Shown one piece after another: positions 13,362-21,476 of a DNA stretch of 37,217 nucleotides (positions within the stretch are counted from its first letter, which is position 1; each line of letters opens with the position of its first letter). The notes beneath the pieces were generated by a model. The model did not search any database. It was given only the letters and a program-made list of their open reading frames with translations, and had not been told where the DNA came from. Source of the DNA: a virus; the IMG/VR virus record IMGVR_UViG_3300048833_000713, positions 1-37,217 of that record; one strand, given 5' to 3'. The translations under genes and the position numbers were made by a program.

Positions 13362-13624
13362 GCACCGCCTTGCACCTTCCGCTGCCTTGGTCGGAGCGTG
13401 ACGTAGCAGAGCTGCGCCGCCTCTGGCTTTCCGGCTGCAGCAAGACCGAGATCGCCTTTCGCATGAAACGCACGCCGGGACAGGTTAGCGGCAAGATCGA
13501 CCGCATGCGCGACGAGCTGCAGTTTCGCAACGCCAAGGCGGCAGCGCGCAACCAGGGCCGGATTATGGCTGCTCGATGGGTCGATGGGCGACGCGAACGC
13601 CAGGCGCGGGAGGGTGCGCGATGA
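13358..13624 (+). CDS. GcrA-like regulator
   Basis: 88 residues with the GcrA-type N-terminal motif: PWSERDVAELRRLWLSGCSKTEIAFRM followed by RTPGQVSGKIDRM. GcrA is an alphaproteobacterial cell-cycle transcription factor that acts with the housekeeping sigma factor at methylated promoters, and phage copies are known. It is coupled by ATGA on both sides. Its pairing with two nearby DNA methyltransferases is suggestive, but a link is inference. Confidence 0.75.
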   Translation: MSTALHLPLPWSERDVAELRRLWLSGCSKTEIAFRMKRTPGQVSGKIDRMRDELQFRNAKAAARNQGRIMAARWVDGRRERQAREGAR

Positions 13625-13872
13625 ACGGCGCTCTCAGTTCCCTGATCGAGAGCATTCAAGCGCGGCAGACCTGTCCAGCCTGCGATGGCCCACGCCAGCC
13701 GCACAAGTTGCGGACGGAATGGCATCGGACGCGAGCGATCTTCGCTTGCGGTGCGGTTTTCATTGCGCGGGGCGAGGCTATCGAGGTGGAGCGGCCCTGC
13801 GGCGATCGCTCGAAGCTCTGTGCCGAACTCTGGACAATCTCGGCCAATGGCCAAGGCGAGGGCAGGGCATGA
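13621..13872 (+). CDS. Small Cys-containing protein (83 aa)
   Basis: Starts MNGALSSLIESIQARQTCPACDGPR. CPAC is near the N-terminus and further Cys residues follow (IFACGAVF, RPCGDR, KLCAELW), so a zinc ribbon-like fold is possible. No function assigned. ATGA-coupled on both sides. Confidence 0.7.
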   Translation: MNGALSSLIESIQARQTCPACDGPRQPHKLRTEWHRTRAIFACGAVFIARGEAIEVERPCGDRSKLCAELWTISANGQGEGRA

Positions 13873-14075
13873 TTCAGCCGATCACCGACGAAGCTCAGCT
13901 GTTCTGCTCCCCTGCCTTCCGGTGGCAGATCCTGCTGGCAAAACAGGCGCGCATGGAGCGTGTGCTGCACCTGTTTCATGTCGAGCAGCTTTCGACATGG
14001 TGCATTGGTGAACGCCTGAACATCAGCGAACAGGTGGTTTGCCAGCTCCTCGAAGAGGCGGAGCGCGGGCGATGA
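13869..14075 (+). CDS. Small HTH-like protein (68 aa)
   Basis: Starts MIQPITDEAQLFCSPAFRWQ. The C-terminal stretch HVEQLSTWCIGERLNISEQVVCQLLEEAER is a helix-turn-helix pattern. Coupled by ATGA to both neighbours, ending on the methyltransferase start. Role unknown. Confidence 0.72.
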   Translation: MIQPITDEAQLFCSPAFRWQILLAKQARMERVLHLFHVEQLSTWCIGERLNISEQVVCQLLEEAERGR

Positions 14076-15493
14076 ACCAGATTGCGACTATCTGCGCCGA
14101 TCATGCCGACATTTCCGCGCTGCTCTCACGCATTGATGAGGCGCGTTACCTTCTTGAAACCGGCGACGTGCGGCAAGCGCTGTTCCTGTCCGAGGGCGCC
14201 TATGACGAGGCGAAGGCGGCACGCGGCTTTGCAGCGCGCATGAAGGCCAGCGAAGATCTGATCGCCCAGACGAACGCCATGGTGGCCGAGGCGCTGGAGA
14301 TTGGCAGCCTCGCCAAGGTCGCACTTGCCAATGAATACGACCGGGCGCAGGCGGCGGGTGTCGTTGCCACTCGGGGGCGCCCGAAAAAGGTCGCGGGCGA
14401 AGACCTTTTTCAATTGTCCGATTTCCGGCTCGACAAGCGCGTCATTCTCGATGCCCGCAAGCTGCGGGATGCCGAGACGAAGAACCCGGGCGTCATATCT
14501 CGCACCATAGCTGTGCTTTCTGCCGGGGGCGTTCTGCCGACGAAGGCGAACCTGCGCGCGGCCATCGGCACGGCCTCAGCCTCGAAAGAGGATCGCGGCA
14601 AGAACTTTTATCAGACGCCACGGGTGGCAACGATCGCGCTCCTGGCGCATGAGAGCTTCACCGCGACGATCTGGGAGCCGGCCTGCGGCTTCAATGCCAT
14701 CGGTCGGGTGCTGGAAGGGCAGGGCTACGATGTCCTGCTGTCTGATATCGAGGATCGCGGCGCGGTCTCCGAGGCTAGCGACGCGCAGAGCGTGGGTGAC
14801 TTCCTGCTGAGCAAGCCTGACGCCTCTGGCGACGGGCCGGACATCGTTACCAACCCTCCTTATGGCGCGGAACTCAATGCCTTCGTTGCCCACGCCCTTC
14901 GTGTCCACAAGCCGCGAAAGATGGCGCTGCTGCTCAACTCGAATTTCGAATTCGGGTTCGACGATGACGATCGCAACTTCGTCATGGAGGATTGCGCGCC
15001 ATCGCGGATCTACAAGTTCAAGCGCCGGCTGCCGATGATGCACCGTGAAGGCTATACGGGGCCGGAAGCCTCCAGCCGCATGAATACAGCCTGGTTCATC
15101 TGGGAGCGCAACGAAGATGGCAGCTATGGCAATGCCGACGGCTGGACGAAGAGCCGCCGGATAGATTGGGCGGACTATGCCGATGTCGACGTGCTTGAGC
15201 CGGGCGAAGGCGGAAATTCGCTCGGCATCGAGTTCGACGATGCCCCACGAACGACGGTCAAGCTGGAGCTACACGAGCGCGTTGATCGCGACCGTCAGGA
15301 TGCTCTGGTCTGGATCGGGACGCGCGAGAGTTTCAGCAGGCGCGAACTGTGCAGCGGTATCGGCAGGCGGGATTCGACTGTCGAAGCACTGATTGCCGAA
15401 TTCCAGAGCGATGGCCTGATCTCGCCCGCCGACGCGCCGGACCGTGACGGGCGGCACCTGGTGCTGCAAGGCAGGCAGGCGGTGGCGGCATGA
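14072..15493 (+). CDS. DNA adenine-type methyltransferase-like protein
   Basis: A 473-residue protein with a helical N-terminal region (1-110) and a Rossmann methyltransferase core. WEPACGFNAI (201-210) is the SAM-binding motif and TNPPYG (260-265) the N6-adenine/N4-cytosine catalytic motif. A C-terminal winged-helix-like end (IGTRESFSRRELCSGIGRRD) follows. It would methylate phage or host DNA, possibly to evade restriction. No cognate endonuclease gene is present, so it is an orphan. The target site cannot be predicted. Confidence 0.87.
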   Translation: MNQIATICADHADISALLSRIDEARYLLETGDVRQALFLSEGAYDEAKAARGFAARMKASEDLIAQTNAMVAEALEIGSLAKVALANEYDRAQAAGVVATRGRPKKVAGEDLFQLSDFRLDKRVILDARKLRDAETKNPGVISRTIAVLSAGGVLPTKANLRAAIGTASASKEDRGKNFYQTPRVATIALLAHESFTATIWEPACGFNAIGRVLEGQGYDVLLSDIEDRGAVSEASDAQSVGDFLLSKPDASGDGPDIVTNPPYGAELNAFVAHALRVHKPRKMALLLNSNFEFGFDDDDRNFVMEDCAPSRIYKFKRRLPMMHREGYTGPEASSRMNTAWFIWERNEDGSYGNADGWTKSRRIDWADYADVDVLEPGEGGNSLGIEFDDAPRTTVKLELHERVDRDRQDALVWIGTRESFSRRELCSGIGRRDSTVEALIAEFQSDGLISPADAPDRDGRHLVLQGRQAVAA

Positions 15494-15783
15494 CGTCTCG
15501 CATAGACTTCGGACCCGACATGCTGGCGCTCTTCCTGCAGGCGCATGTGATGTGCGCCGGCGTTCTGGCCGCATCGAAGCCGTTCGAACAGCGGGCGCAT
15601 GACGAAAGCCGGATCCGAGCCGAGCGGGAATGCATCCTCGATCTCGCGGCCGCAGCCGGCGTGAGGGCGCCTGTCGCCCGCCGCGCCATGCGAGGTGACG
15701 GGCGCATCTATCCGTCCCACCGCATCGCGCTCTGGCGCGCCATGGGCATCGATCCCTTGGTCCATGAAAGGAAGCCAGAATGA
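15490..15783 (+). CDS. Small hypothetical protein (97 aa)
   Basis: Starts MTSRIDFGPDMLALFLQAHVMC. The latter part, CILDLAAAAGVRAPVARRAMRG, resembles a helix-turn-helix. ATGA-coupled to both neighbours. Function unknown. Confidence 0.68.
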   Translation: MTSRIDFGPDMLALFLQAHVMCAGVLAASKPFEQRAHDESRIRAERECILDLAAAAGVRAPVARRAMRGDGRIYPSHRIALWRAMGIDPLVHERKPE

Positions 15784-16094
15784 GCGGGCTGCAGAATGGG
15801 CGTGATCCGTCCTACGGGGATCTGGACTGGCGACGTCTCGCCGTCGAGGTCAGGCGCCATCGCGCCAAGGACCATCGTGGCATCAGGGATATCGCGCCCG
15901 AGATCGGCATTACCAACTCGGACTTTTCACGCGTCATGAGCGGTCAGGTGATCGGGGCCGGACGCGCGGTCGCGCTCTGCCGCTGGATGGGCTGCCATAT
16001 CGATGACTTTTACCTCGAACCAGAAAATCTAAAGAAATCAGAGTGTTTCACCGGGCGAAACGTGAAACATAGCGGAGGTGCGCATGTTTCGTGA
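15780..16094 (+). CDS. Small Xre-like HTH protein (104 aa)
   Basis: Starts MSGLQNGRDPSYGDLDWRRL. Contains VEVRRHRAKDHRGIRDIAPEIGITNSDFSRVMSGQV, a typical Xre helix-turn-helix arrangement. Together with three nearby HTH proteins it gives the early operon many small DNA-binding proteins. Its end overlaps the next gene by 11 bp. Confidence 0.75.
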   Translation: MSGLQNGRDPSYGDLDWRRLAVEVRRHRAKDHRGIRDIAPEIGITNSDFSRVMSGQVIGAGRAVALCRWMGCHIDDFYLEPENLKKSECFTGRNVKHSGGAHVS

Positions 16095-17970
16095 GAGTCT
16101 TTTTGCCGGGACCATGCTCGCGGCAGCATCGCTGCCGTATTCCGGCGAGCCGATCATCATCGACAGTTTTGCCGGTGGTGGTGGCGCCTCGACCGGCATC
16201 GAGCAGGCGCTCGGCCGGTCCCCGGATTATGCCATTAACCACAATGCGGCGGCACTTGCGCTGCATGCGGTCAATCATCCCGAGACGGTGCACCTGTCGG
16301 AGAATGTCTACAAGATCGACCCGCTGGACTATCTGCGCGGAAAGCATGTGGGCCTCGCCTGGTTCTCGCCGGACTGCAAGCACTTCTCCAAGGCGAAGGG
16401 TGGAAAGCCCGTATCTCGCAACATTCGCGACCTGTGCTGGATCATTCCGGGCTGGATCGAGCGGATCCAGAAAAGCGGCGGCAAGGTCGATATCGTCATC
16501 ATGGAGAATGTCGAGGAGTTCAAGGATTACGGCCCCTTGAAATACACCGACCGTGGCGAAATGCCTGATCCGGAACGCAAGGGCGAGACATTCCAGAAAT
16601 GGTGCCGGAAGCTTCGCCAGCTTGGCGGCAAGATCGAGACGCGGGAATTGCGCGGCCGGGATTTCGGGGCGCCTACAATCCGGAAACGGCTTTTCATCAT
16701 CATCCGTTTCGACCGCCAAAAGATCGTCTGGCCCGAGCCGACGCATGGCAGCCCTGACGATCCGGATGTCATCGCTGGCCGCAAGCTGCCGTGGCCCATC
16801 GTTGCCGATCAGATCGATTTCAGCCTGCCATGCCCGTCGATCTTCGACACGGCGGAAGAGATCTGGGAAAAGCACCATGTGCGGGCCGTGCGGCCGCTGG
16901 CTGACAATTCGCATGCGCGGATCGCTCGCGGCATGGACCGCTTCGTGCTCAAGGCCAAGCGGCCGTTCCTTGTCAACCTCACTCACGGAGGAAGGTTGGA
17001 GGATATAGCGGAACCCATGCGGGTTATCACCGCTGCCCATCGGGGAGAGAAGGCGTTGGTAGCGCCATCCATCCAGCGCTTCAACGGCGGCGCGGTCGGC
17101 TGTGACATGCGCGACCAGCTCGGGGCGATCACCGCGAACAGCTATATCAAGCGGCCGGGCGGCGCGGCACCTCTGGGCGTCCTGGCTCCGGTTCTGACCT
17201 ATGCCCAACAGGGCGGGGCGAGCAGGCCGGTGGACGGCCAGTTGCAGACGGTGACGGCCAGCGAGAAAGACCAGAACGCGGTCATGTGCGCATGGATGGC
17301 GCAGTTCAACAATGACAGCCGGCGCATTGGCGGCGTCAATCCCGGCAGGCCGCTGGACGAGGCCGCATCGACGATCACGCAGAGCGGCAGTCACCAGCAG
17401 CTTGTCTCGGCCTATATCGCGCGCCAGTTCGGCACCAGCACCGGCCATGCAGTTACCGAGCCTCTGGCCACGACCATGGCGGACGGGCAGGGCAAGAGCC
17501 AGCTGATCCTTCCCTACTTGCAGTCCTACTACGGGAACGGCGAGGGTGGTCGCGAAGATGAGGCGATGCACACGGCCACGACGCGCGAGCGTTTCGGCCA
17601 TGTCGAGGCTCTGGTCGGCGTGCCGCCCTTCACAGAGGCTCAGGCCGCAAGGGCTCGGCAGGTGGCGGACTTCCTTCGGGCGCATGGGGTCTGGGACGAT
17701 CGGGAATTCGTCACTGTGGACATCGACGGCATGACCTTCGTCATTGTCGATATCGGCATGCGCATGCTGACGCCGCGCGAGCTCTACAACGCTCAGGGTT
17801 TCCCGCGCGACTACAAGATCGACGGCTACCGCGACCAGAGTGGGGCATGGGTGCCGTTTTCGAAATCAGTACAGGTCTCCTGTGTCGGCAACAGCGTCTG
17901 CCCGCCGGTGGCGAAGGCGCTAGTGGCGGCGAACGCGATGCATCTGGCAAAGCAGGAGATGGCAGCGTGA
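16084..17970 (+). CDS. DNA cytosine-5 methyltransferase
   Basis: A 628-residue C5 methyltransferase. Motif I is IIIDSFAGGGGASTGIE (from about residue 24). The catalytic Cys is in FSPDCKHFSK (C98; PDC in place of the common PPC). ENV follows at 141-143, RKRLFIII further on, and the C-terminal motifs are ELYNAQGFPRDYKIDG and QVSCVGNSVCPPVAKAL. ATG 16084 with GGAGG 5 nt upstream is preferred to GTG 16078. It likely modifies phage DNA against host restriction. No endonuclease partner was found. Its stop overlaps the next gene's GTG start (GTGA). Confidence 0.93.
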   Translation: MFRESLFAGTMLAAASLPYSGEPIIIDSFAGGGGASTGIEQALGRSPDYAINHNAAALALHAVNHPETVHLSENVYKIDPLDYLRGKHVGLAWFSPDCKHFSKAKGGKPVSRNIRDLCWIIPGWIERIQKSGGKVDIVIMENVEEFKDYGPLKYTDRGEMPDPERKGETFQKWCRKLRQLGGKIETRELRGRDFGAPTIRKRLFIIIRFDRQKIVWPEPTHGSPDDPDVIAGRKLPWPIVADQIDFSLPCPSIFDTAEEIWEKHHVRAVRPLADNSHARIARGMDRFVLKAKRPFLVNLTHGGRLEDIAEPMRVITAAHRGEKALVAPSIQRFNGGAVGCDMRDQLGAITANSYIKRPGGAAPLGVLAPVLTYAQQGGASRPVDGQLQTVTASEKDQNAVMCAWMAQFNNDSRRIGGVNPGRPLDEAASTITQSGSHQQLVSAYIARQFGTSTGHAVTEPLATTMADGQGKSQLILPYLQSYYGNGEGGREDEAMHTATTRERFGHVEALVGVPPFTEAQAARARQVADFLRAHGVWDDREFVTVDIDGMTFVIVDIGMRMLTPRELYNAQGFPRDYKIDGYRDQSGAWVPFSKSVQVSCVGNSVCPPVAKALVAANAMHLAKQEMAA

Positions 17971-19178
17971 GCGGCGAGCAGACAATTCGGCGCGGAGTGC
18001 GGAACGCGCGCTACGCAGCCATACCAAACCATGTGTTTGAAGATGATCGTCTCTCGATGGAGGCGCGTTGGCTGCTGGGATATCTGCTGTCGAAGCCAGA
18101 CAACTGGACCGTGGTGATCGGCGACATCGTGAAACGCGGAAAATGCGGCCGTGACAAGGCCCGCAAGATGATCGCCGAGCTTGTCGAGGTGGGCTATGCC
18201 GACCGGGAACAGACCAGGGAGGATGGGAAGTTCTCATCATCAGTTCTGGTGATTTACGATGAGCCGACAGCAAGAGAAGGCGAACGAAATCAGATCGCTA
18301 GCGAAAGTGTTGCATTTCTACCGCAGACTGATTTGCCGGCGACGGCAAAACCGTCGCCGGATTCACCGGCGCCGGTAAAATCGGCACTTAGTAATAACTC
18401 AGTTCTAGCAATTACTGATGATAGCAATCAGAGAGAGAGCGCGAGCGAGCGCGATGGACAAGAGGAAGAAAATCCCAAGACCATCATTCGCAAGTTCGAC
18501 AAGTGGTGGCCGACCTATCCGGGCTACGCCGGCACTAGCCGAGAGGCTGCGCTGAAGGAATGGATAGCGATGAGCCGGCAAGAGCGGGAAGACTGCATTG
18601 CCAGGACGCCTGCCTTCATCAAGGCGACGCAGGCGGTCAAGGGCAGCTTCGTCTGGCCAAGCGTCTATCTCCGGGAACGCAAGTGGCTGTTGATGGACGA
18701 GCCGACCTCGGCTGTGGCCACACCGACCGTTCATAATCCATTTTCTCGCGCATGGATGGCGCTCAGGCTCGCCGAGCTGACGAAACCGATGCGCCGGGAA
18801 GGGTGGCCGGCTCTCAGCCAATGGCAGGTTGCGCAGTCGCGAGACCCCGATCGGGCTCAACAGATCAACCGGGAGCGTATGGCGCGCTACGGATGGCCGA
18901 AGGTTACCGAAATGCACGAGAAGGCCGACAGGCGAGTGGGGATGCTGGTGCATGGGCCGCTCGTCGGGATCTCGGAAGGCTTCGTGAAGATGCATCGCGA
19001 CAGCGAGGAGGCGGCAGCCTGGAAGGCGATGCACGAGCGCATGGGATGGCCATGGTTCGCAGAGCCAACGCCGGATTGGTTGTGGATGCCTGAGGGCAAG
19101 CCGGAGGCGGCGATGAAGGATCTGCAAGCGAAACTGAACGAGGCTACAGGCAGAGGGATGAGCGACGATGCGGCATGA
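17967..19178 (+). CDS. Phage replication protein (O-like, primosomal)
   Basis: A 403-residue protein with an N-terminal winged-helix region (RRGVRNARYAAIPNHVFEDD, ARWLLGYLLSKPDNWTVVIGDIVKRG, KARKMIAELVEVGYADRE). This resembles origin-binding initiator domains of phage O-type proteins. A low-complexity linker at about 105-165 follows, then a helical domain with KWWPTYPGYAGTSREAALKEW and FVWPSVYLRERKW, typical of phage replication proteins that recruit helicase. GTG start at 17967 overlaps the methyltransferase stop. The linker-coding DNA carries the repeats proposed as an origin. Confidence 0.78.
   Translation: MSGEQTIRRGVRNARYAAIPNHVFEDDRLSMEARWLLGYLLSKPDNWTVVIGDIVKRGKCGRDKARKMIAELVEVGYADREQTREDGKFSSSVLVIYDEPTAREGERNQIASESVAFLPQTDLPATAKPSPDSPAPVKSALSNNSVLAITDDSNQRESASERDGQEEENPKTIIRKFDKWWPTYPGYAGTSREAALKEWIAMSRQEREDCIARTPAFIKATQAVKGSFVWPSVYLRERKWLLMDEPTSAVATPTVHNPFSRAWMALRLAELTKPMRREGWPALSQWQVAQSRDPDRAQQINRERMARYGWPKVTEMHEKADRRVGMLVHGPLVGISEGFVKMHRDSEEAAAWKAMHERMGWPWFAEPTPDWLWMPEGKPEAAMKDLQAKLNEATGRGMSDDAA
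18336..18430. other. Candidate replication origin inside the O-like gene
   Basis: CCGGCGACGGCAAAA (18336-18350) is repeated with changes as CCGGCGCCGGTAAAA (18366-18380), exactly 30 bp apart. CCGGCGACGG also forms a 10-bp perfect inverted repeat with CCGTCGCCGG (18351-18360). An AT-richer stretch follows (about 18380-18430) in an otherwise GC-rich gene. Repeats plus an unwinding-like region in the linker of the initiator gene match the lambda O/ori layout. Only two clear repeat units are visible. Confidence 0.5.
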
Positions 19179-19869
19179 AGTTTTTCAATTTAACAGCATG
19201 AGCGGGGTAATTTTGATGTCAAAGACGGTGGCAGGGATCTCAGGTTTGGTTGCCCCAACAGAAGCAGACCAGAGAAGGTCGCAGCGTGAAGGCCGCGTTC
19301 TGAGGCTGGCGCGCCAGCAGCTTCGATTCGCGGCAAAGGACTTTCGTGGCGACTCAGCTCATGGCGCGCGTTGGTTCTGCCTTCAGGTAGCAACTGGCTT
19401 CGACTTCACTGTGGAAAAACTGCTGTCCGAATGTAGCGTTGAGGTGCTTGTGCCGCGCGAAAAGGTCACCTCGGTGAGGCGTGGACGAAAGCTGGAGAGC
19501 GAACGGCCGTATTTTTCAGGTTATGTTCTTGTGCGTTTTGTGCCATCTCCAGAGGCCTTTGATGGGCTGCGCAGACAGAAGAACGTGTTCGGTTTCGTGG
19601 CAGGATTGACGGGCTATCTGGTCGTCAGCGACAAAGAAGTGAAGCGATTCCAACAGCTCACGCCTTCACTTATATCTCGCATGCCAACCGATAAAAGCAT
19701 CTGCGAGGGAACTAAGGCTCGGATCACATGCGGGCCGTTTGCTGGCATTGACTGCGTCGTTCTCGCGGTCAAATGGAAGCGAGAAGGCCGTGCGCGAGTG
19801 CAAATCGCTTACGATGGAAATTGCTTCGAGATCGCGGACATGCCTCTTGCATTCCTCGAAAGGCTGTGA
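19168..19869 (+). CDS. NusG/RfaH-like transcription elongation factor
   Basis: A 233-residue NusG-type protein. An NGN domain spans about residues 65-150 (ARWFCLQVATGFDFTVEKLL, VEVLVPREKV, RPYFSGYVLVRFVPSPEAFD), followed by a KOW domain (GTKARITCGPFAGIDCVVLAVKW). Family members bind RNA polymerase and the elongating transcript. The gene is the last of the early operon and lies right before the late control region, as expected for an antiterminator of late genes. Start 19168 has AGAGGGA about 10 nt upstream and overlaps the preceding gene by 11 bp; ATG 19198 or 19216 would shorten it. Confidence 0.88.
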   Translation: MRHEVFQFNSMSGVILMSKTVAGISGLVAPTEADQRRSQREGRVLRLARQQLRFAAKDFRGDSAHGARWFCLQVATGFDFTVEKLLSECSVEVLVPREKVTSVRRGRKLESERPYFSGYVLVRFVPSPEAFDGLRRQKNVFGFVAGLTGYLVVSDKEVKRFQQLTPSLISRMPTDKSICEGTKARITCGPFAGIDCVVLAVKWKREGRARVQIAYDGNCFEIADMPLAFLERL

Positions 19870-20091
19870 GAGTCGTTGGTTAACGGCCACTGCGAATTTG
19901 TGCCCCACCCTCCGATCCCAGCCTTAGCGCTGCGAGAACCGTCCTCCATCAAGGACAAGGGTGACGGTCATTCGGAACCCAGTCTTGACGGTCTCTTTCG
20001 AGACATCGATTCAAGATCTGAGCGTGAGCTATGGCTTTGAAGGCGGTCCAACGGGATCGCCTTTTTTCATACCTACTGTTGAGGCTTCCAG
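19870..20091 (+). promoter_or_regulatory. Late control region with candidate promoter
   Basis: No gene is convincing here. TTGACG (19985-19990) followed 17-18 bp later by a weak -10 (near 20008-20014, GATTCA/ATTCAA) could be a late promoter. TGACGGTC occurs twice, at 19962-19969 and 19986-19993, 24 bp apart. The region ends in a terminator, giving a promoter-terminator order like lambda PR'. Confidence 0.4.
20042..20067 (+). terminator. Intrinsic terminator before the late genes
   Basis: GGCGGTCC / GGATCGCC stem (8 bp with one G-U) and AACG loop, followed by six T. It lies 24 bp before the first late gene, so late transcription must start after it or read through it. Confidence 0.85.
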
Positions 20092-20682
20092 ATGACGCGC
20101 ATCGTTCATGTGGCGTGGGCCGACAAGGTTCTGCAGCAGTACGGCAAGCGCGTTATATTACTTCACGAGAGTTTCCCGACGGTGCTTCCTCGTATCGTCA
20201 ACCAAGTCGGCGACAGGGCGAAGACGCAAGTCGTCCGCAACCTGACAGCACAGACCGGACTGCCGAGGAAGACTATCGTTGCTGCGGTCGGAGATCCGAC
20301 AAGGGCGAGGCCGGGCAAGCTGTCTTACGACATGGTCACTCGTGGCGGGAACATCCGGCTCAAGTACCTCAACCCGAGGGAAACAGAAGCCGGCGTTGTC
20401 GCAAGACCATTCGGCAAGTCGACGCTCTATCCCGGCGCATTCATGCGAGGCGGCTGGTGGCCGAACCGCAAGGATGTCGAGGAATGGAATGGGCACGTAA
20501 TGGTTCGGGTGAACCGGCACCATAGCGTCAAAGGTGGCGGACGCCACTTCACCTTCGCAAGATCAGGCGTCATCATTCCGGTGGAGATGACAAGCGGGGC
20601 AACGAGGAATGCCTTCGATAGGATCGCCGGTCCGCTTCTTCAGCAAAGGGTTGGCGCTGCCATAGCAAAGCTGGTGCCGTGA
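20092..20682 (+). CDS. Phage minor tail protein Z-like (GPZ family)
   Basis: A 196-residue protein starting MTRIVHVAWADKVLQQYGKR. It has the small tail-completion layout: RAKTQVVRNLTAQTGLPRKTI, then the C-terminal 'KGGGRHFTFARSGVIIPVEM' with the IPxEM motif, and SGATRNAFDRIAG. This resembles lambda-type gpZ/tail completion proteins that shape the tail end. Its place before the terminase genes is unusual, since such genes usually lie between head-joining and tail genes. Confidence 0.7.
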   Translation: MTRIVHVAWADKVLQQYGKRVILLHESFPTVLPRIVNQVGDRAKTQVVRNLTAQTGLPRKTIVAAVGDPTRARPGKLSYDMVTRGGNIRLKYLNPRETEAGVVARPFGKSTLYPGAFMRGGWWPNRKDVEEWNGHVMVRVNRHHSVKGGGRHFTFARSGVIIPVEMTSGATRNAFDRIAGPLLQQRVGAAIAKLVP

Positions 20683-20846
20683 TATCGACCGGGTGGTCGG
20701 CGCACCAGCCCCCCCCATTCAGGGACCGTTTCGGTAAAATCGGCAGACACGGGGCAGCGCGACTGCGGGATTTCGCCAGTGCGACACTTTGCAAGCGGTA
20801 CACGAATACACGTGCATGCACACGTGATGCACGGGACCATGGAACG
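20683..20846 (+). other. Intergenic gap before the terminase, with CACGTG repeats
   Basis: Gap of 164 bp between the Z-like gene and the small terminase. It contains a C8 run (20709-20716) and a palindrome-rich stretch with CACGTG at 20809-20814 and 20821-20826 around GTGCATGCAC. Packaging (cos/pac) sites are often next to small terminase genes, so this is a candidate only. Confidence 0.3.
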
Positions 20847-21476
20847 ATGGACGAAGACTGGATCTCGATCACGGAGGCGGCTGCCCGCCTCTCGGCTGCC
20901 GGCGACCGTGTCGATCGCTCGACGCTTTCCCGATATCTGAAGCAGCATTCAGAGGCCCTTCCTCTCAAGCCTGACGGCAAATCCAACCTGGTAGACTTCA
21001 TCGCGCTTGCCGAGCATCGCAGCGAGAATGTTCGCATCCGAACGATCCCGTCACCATCACCACAGGGCGCGCAGCGCTCGGCAGGCTCGCCAGGGGCGCC
21101 GGGTGGCCGGTTCTCGGGAACGCAATCTGATGGCGCCGCCCGTAAGGCGCAGGCTGACGCCGAGTTGCGAGAGATGGACCTCGCCGAGCGACGTAAGGAG
21201 CTGACGCCCTACGCGGAAGTCGATCAGGCCGGCCGCGATGCTGTTGCCATGATGCAGAGCGCATTCGAGCGCGCGATCGAAACCGAGGCAAGCGCTCTCT
21301 CGCTCAAATACGGATGGGACGAGCGGATCGTTCGTCTCGCCCTCAAGAACTTTTCGAAGACTGGCCTCGCCACCTTCAATCGTCAGGTTCTCGAAAAACT
21401 TGATGCCATGCGCCGCCGCGAAGATGCTGGCGAAGAGGCCGTGGATTATTCGGAGCATAGCCAGTCGCTACAATGA
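20847..21476 (+). CDS. Small terminase subunit-like protein
   Basis: 209 residues starting MDEDWISITEAAARLSAAGDRVD. The N-terminal helix-turn-helix (ISITEAAARLSAAG..RVDRSTLSRYLKQH) fits DNA recognition at the packaging site. A Gly/Pro/Ser linker (PSPSPQGAQRSAGSPGAPGG) follows, then the gpNu1-like coiled part (AELREMDLAERRKELTPYAEVDQAGRDAV). The earlier frame (20679) reads through non-coding-looking sequence. The stop overlaps the large subunit start as ATGA. Confidence 0.85.
   Translation: MDEDWISITEAAARLSAAGDRVDRSTLSRYLKQHSEALPLKPDGKSNLVDFIALAEHRSENVRIRTIPSPSPQGAQRSAGSPGAPGGRFSGTQSDGAARKAQADAELREMDLAERRKELTPYAEVDQAGRDAVAMMQSAFERAIETEASALSLKYGWDERIVRLALKNFSKTGLATFNRQVLEKLDAMRRREDAGEEAVDYSEHSQSLQ

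Noticed and set aside
16048-17685. 545-aa open frame on the minus strand
   Set aside because: Antisense shadow of the cytosine methyltransferase, which has clear motifs on the plus strand; high GC makes long shadow frames common here.
20031-20525. 164-aa frame beginning before the terminator
   Set aside because: It reads through the terminator hairpin and overlaps the Z-like gene in another frame with basic low-complexity composition.
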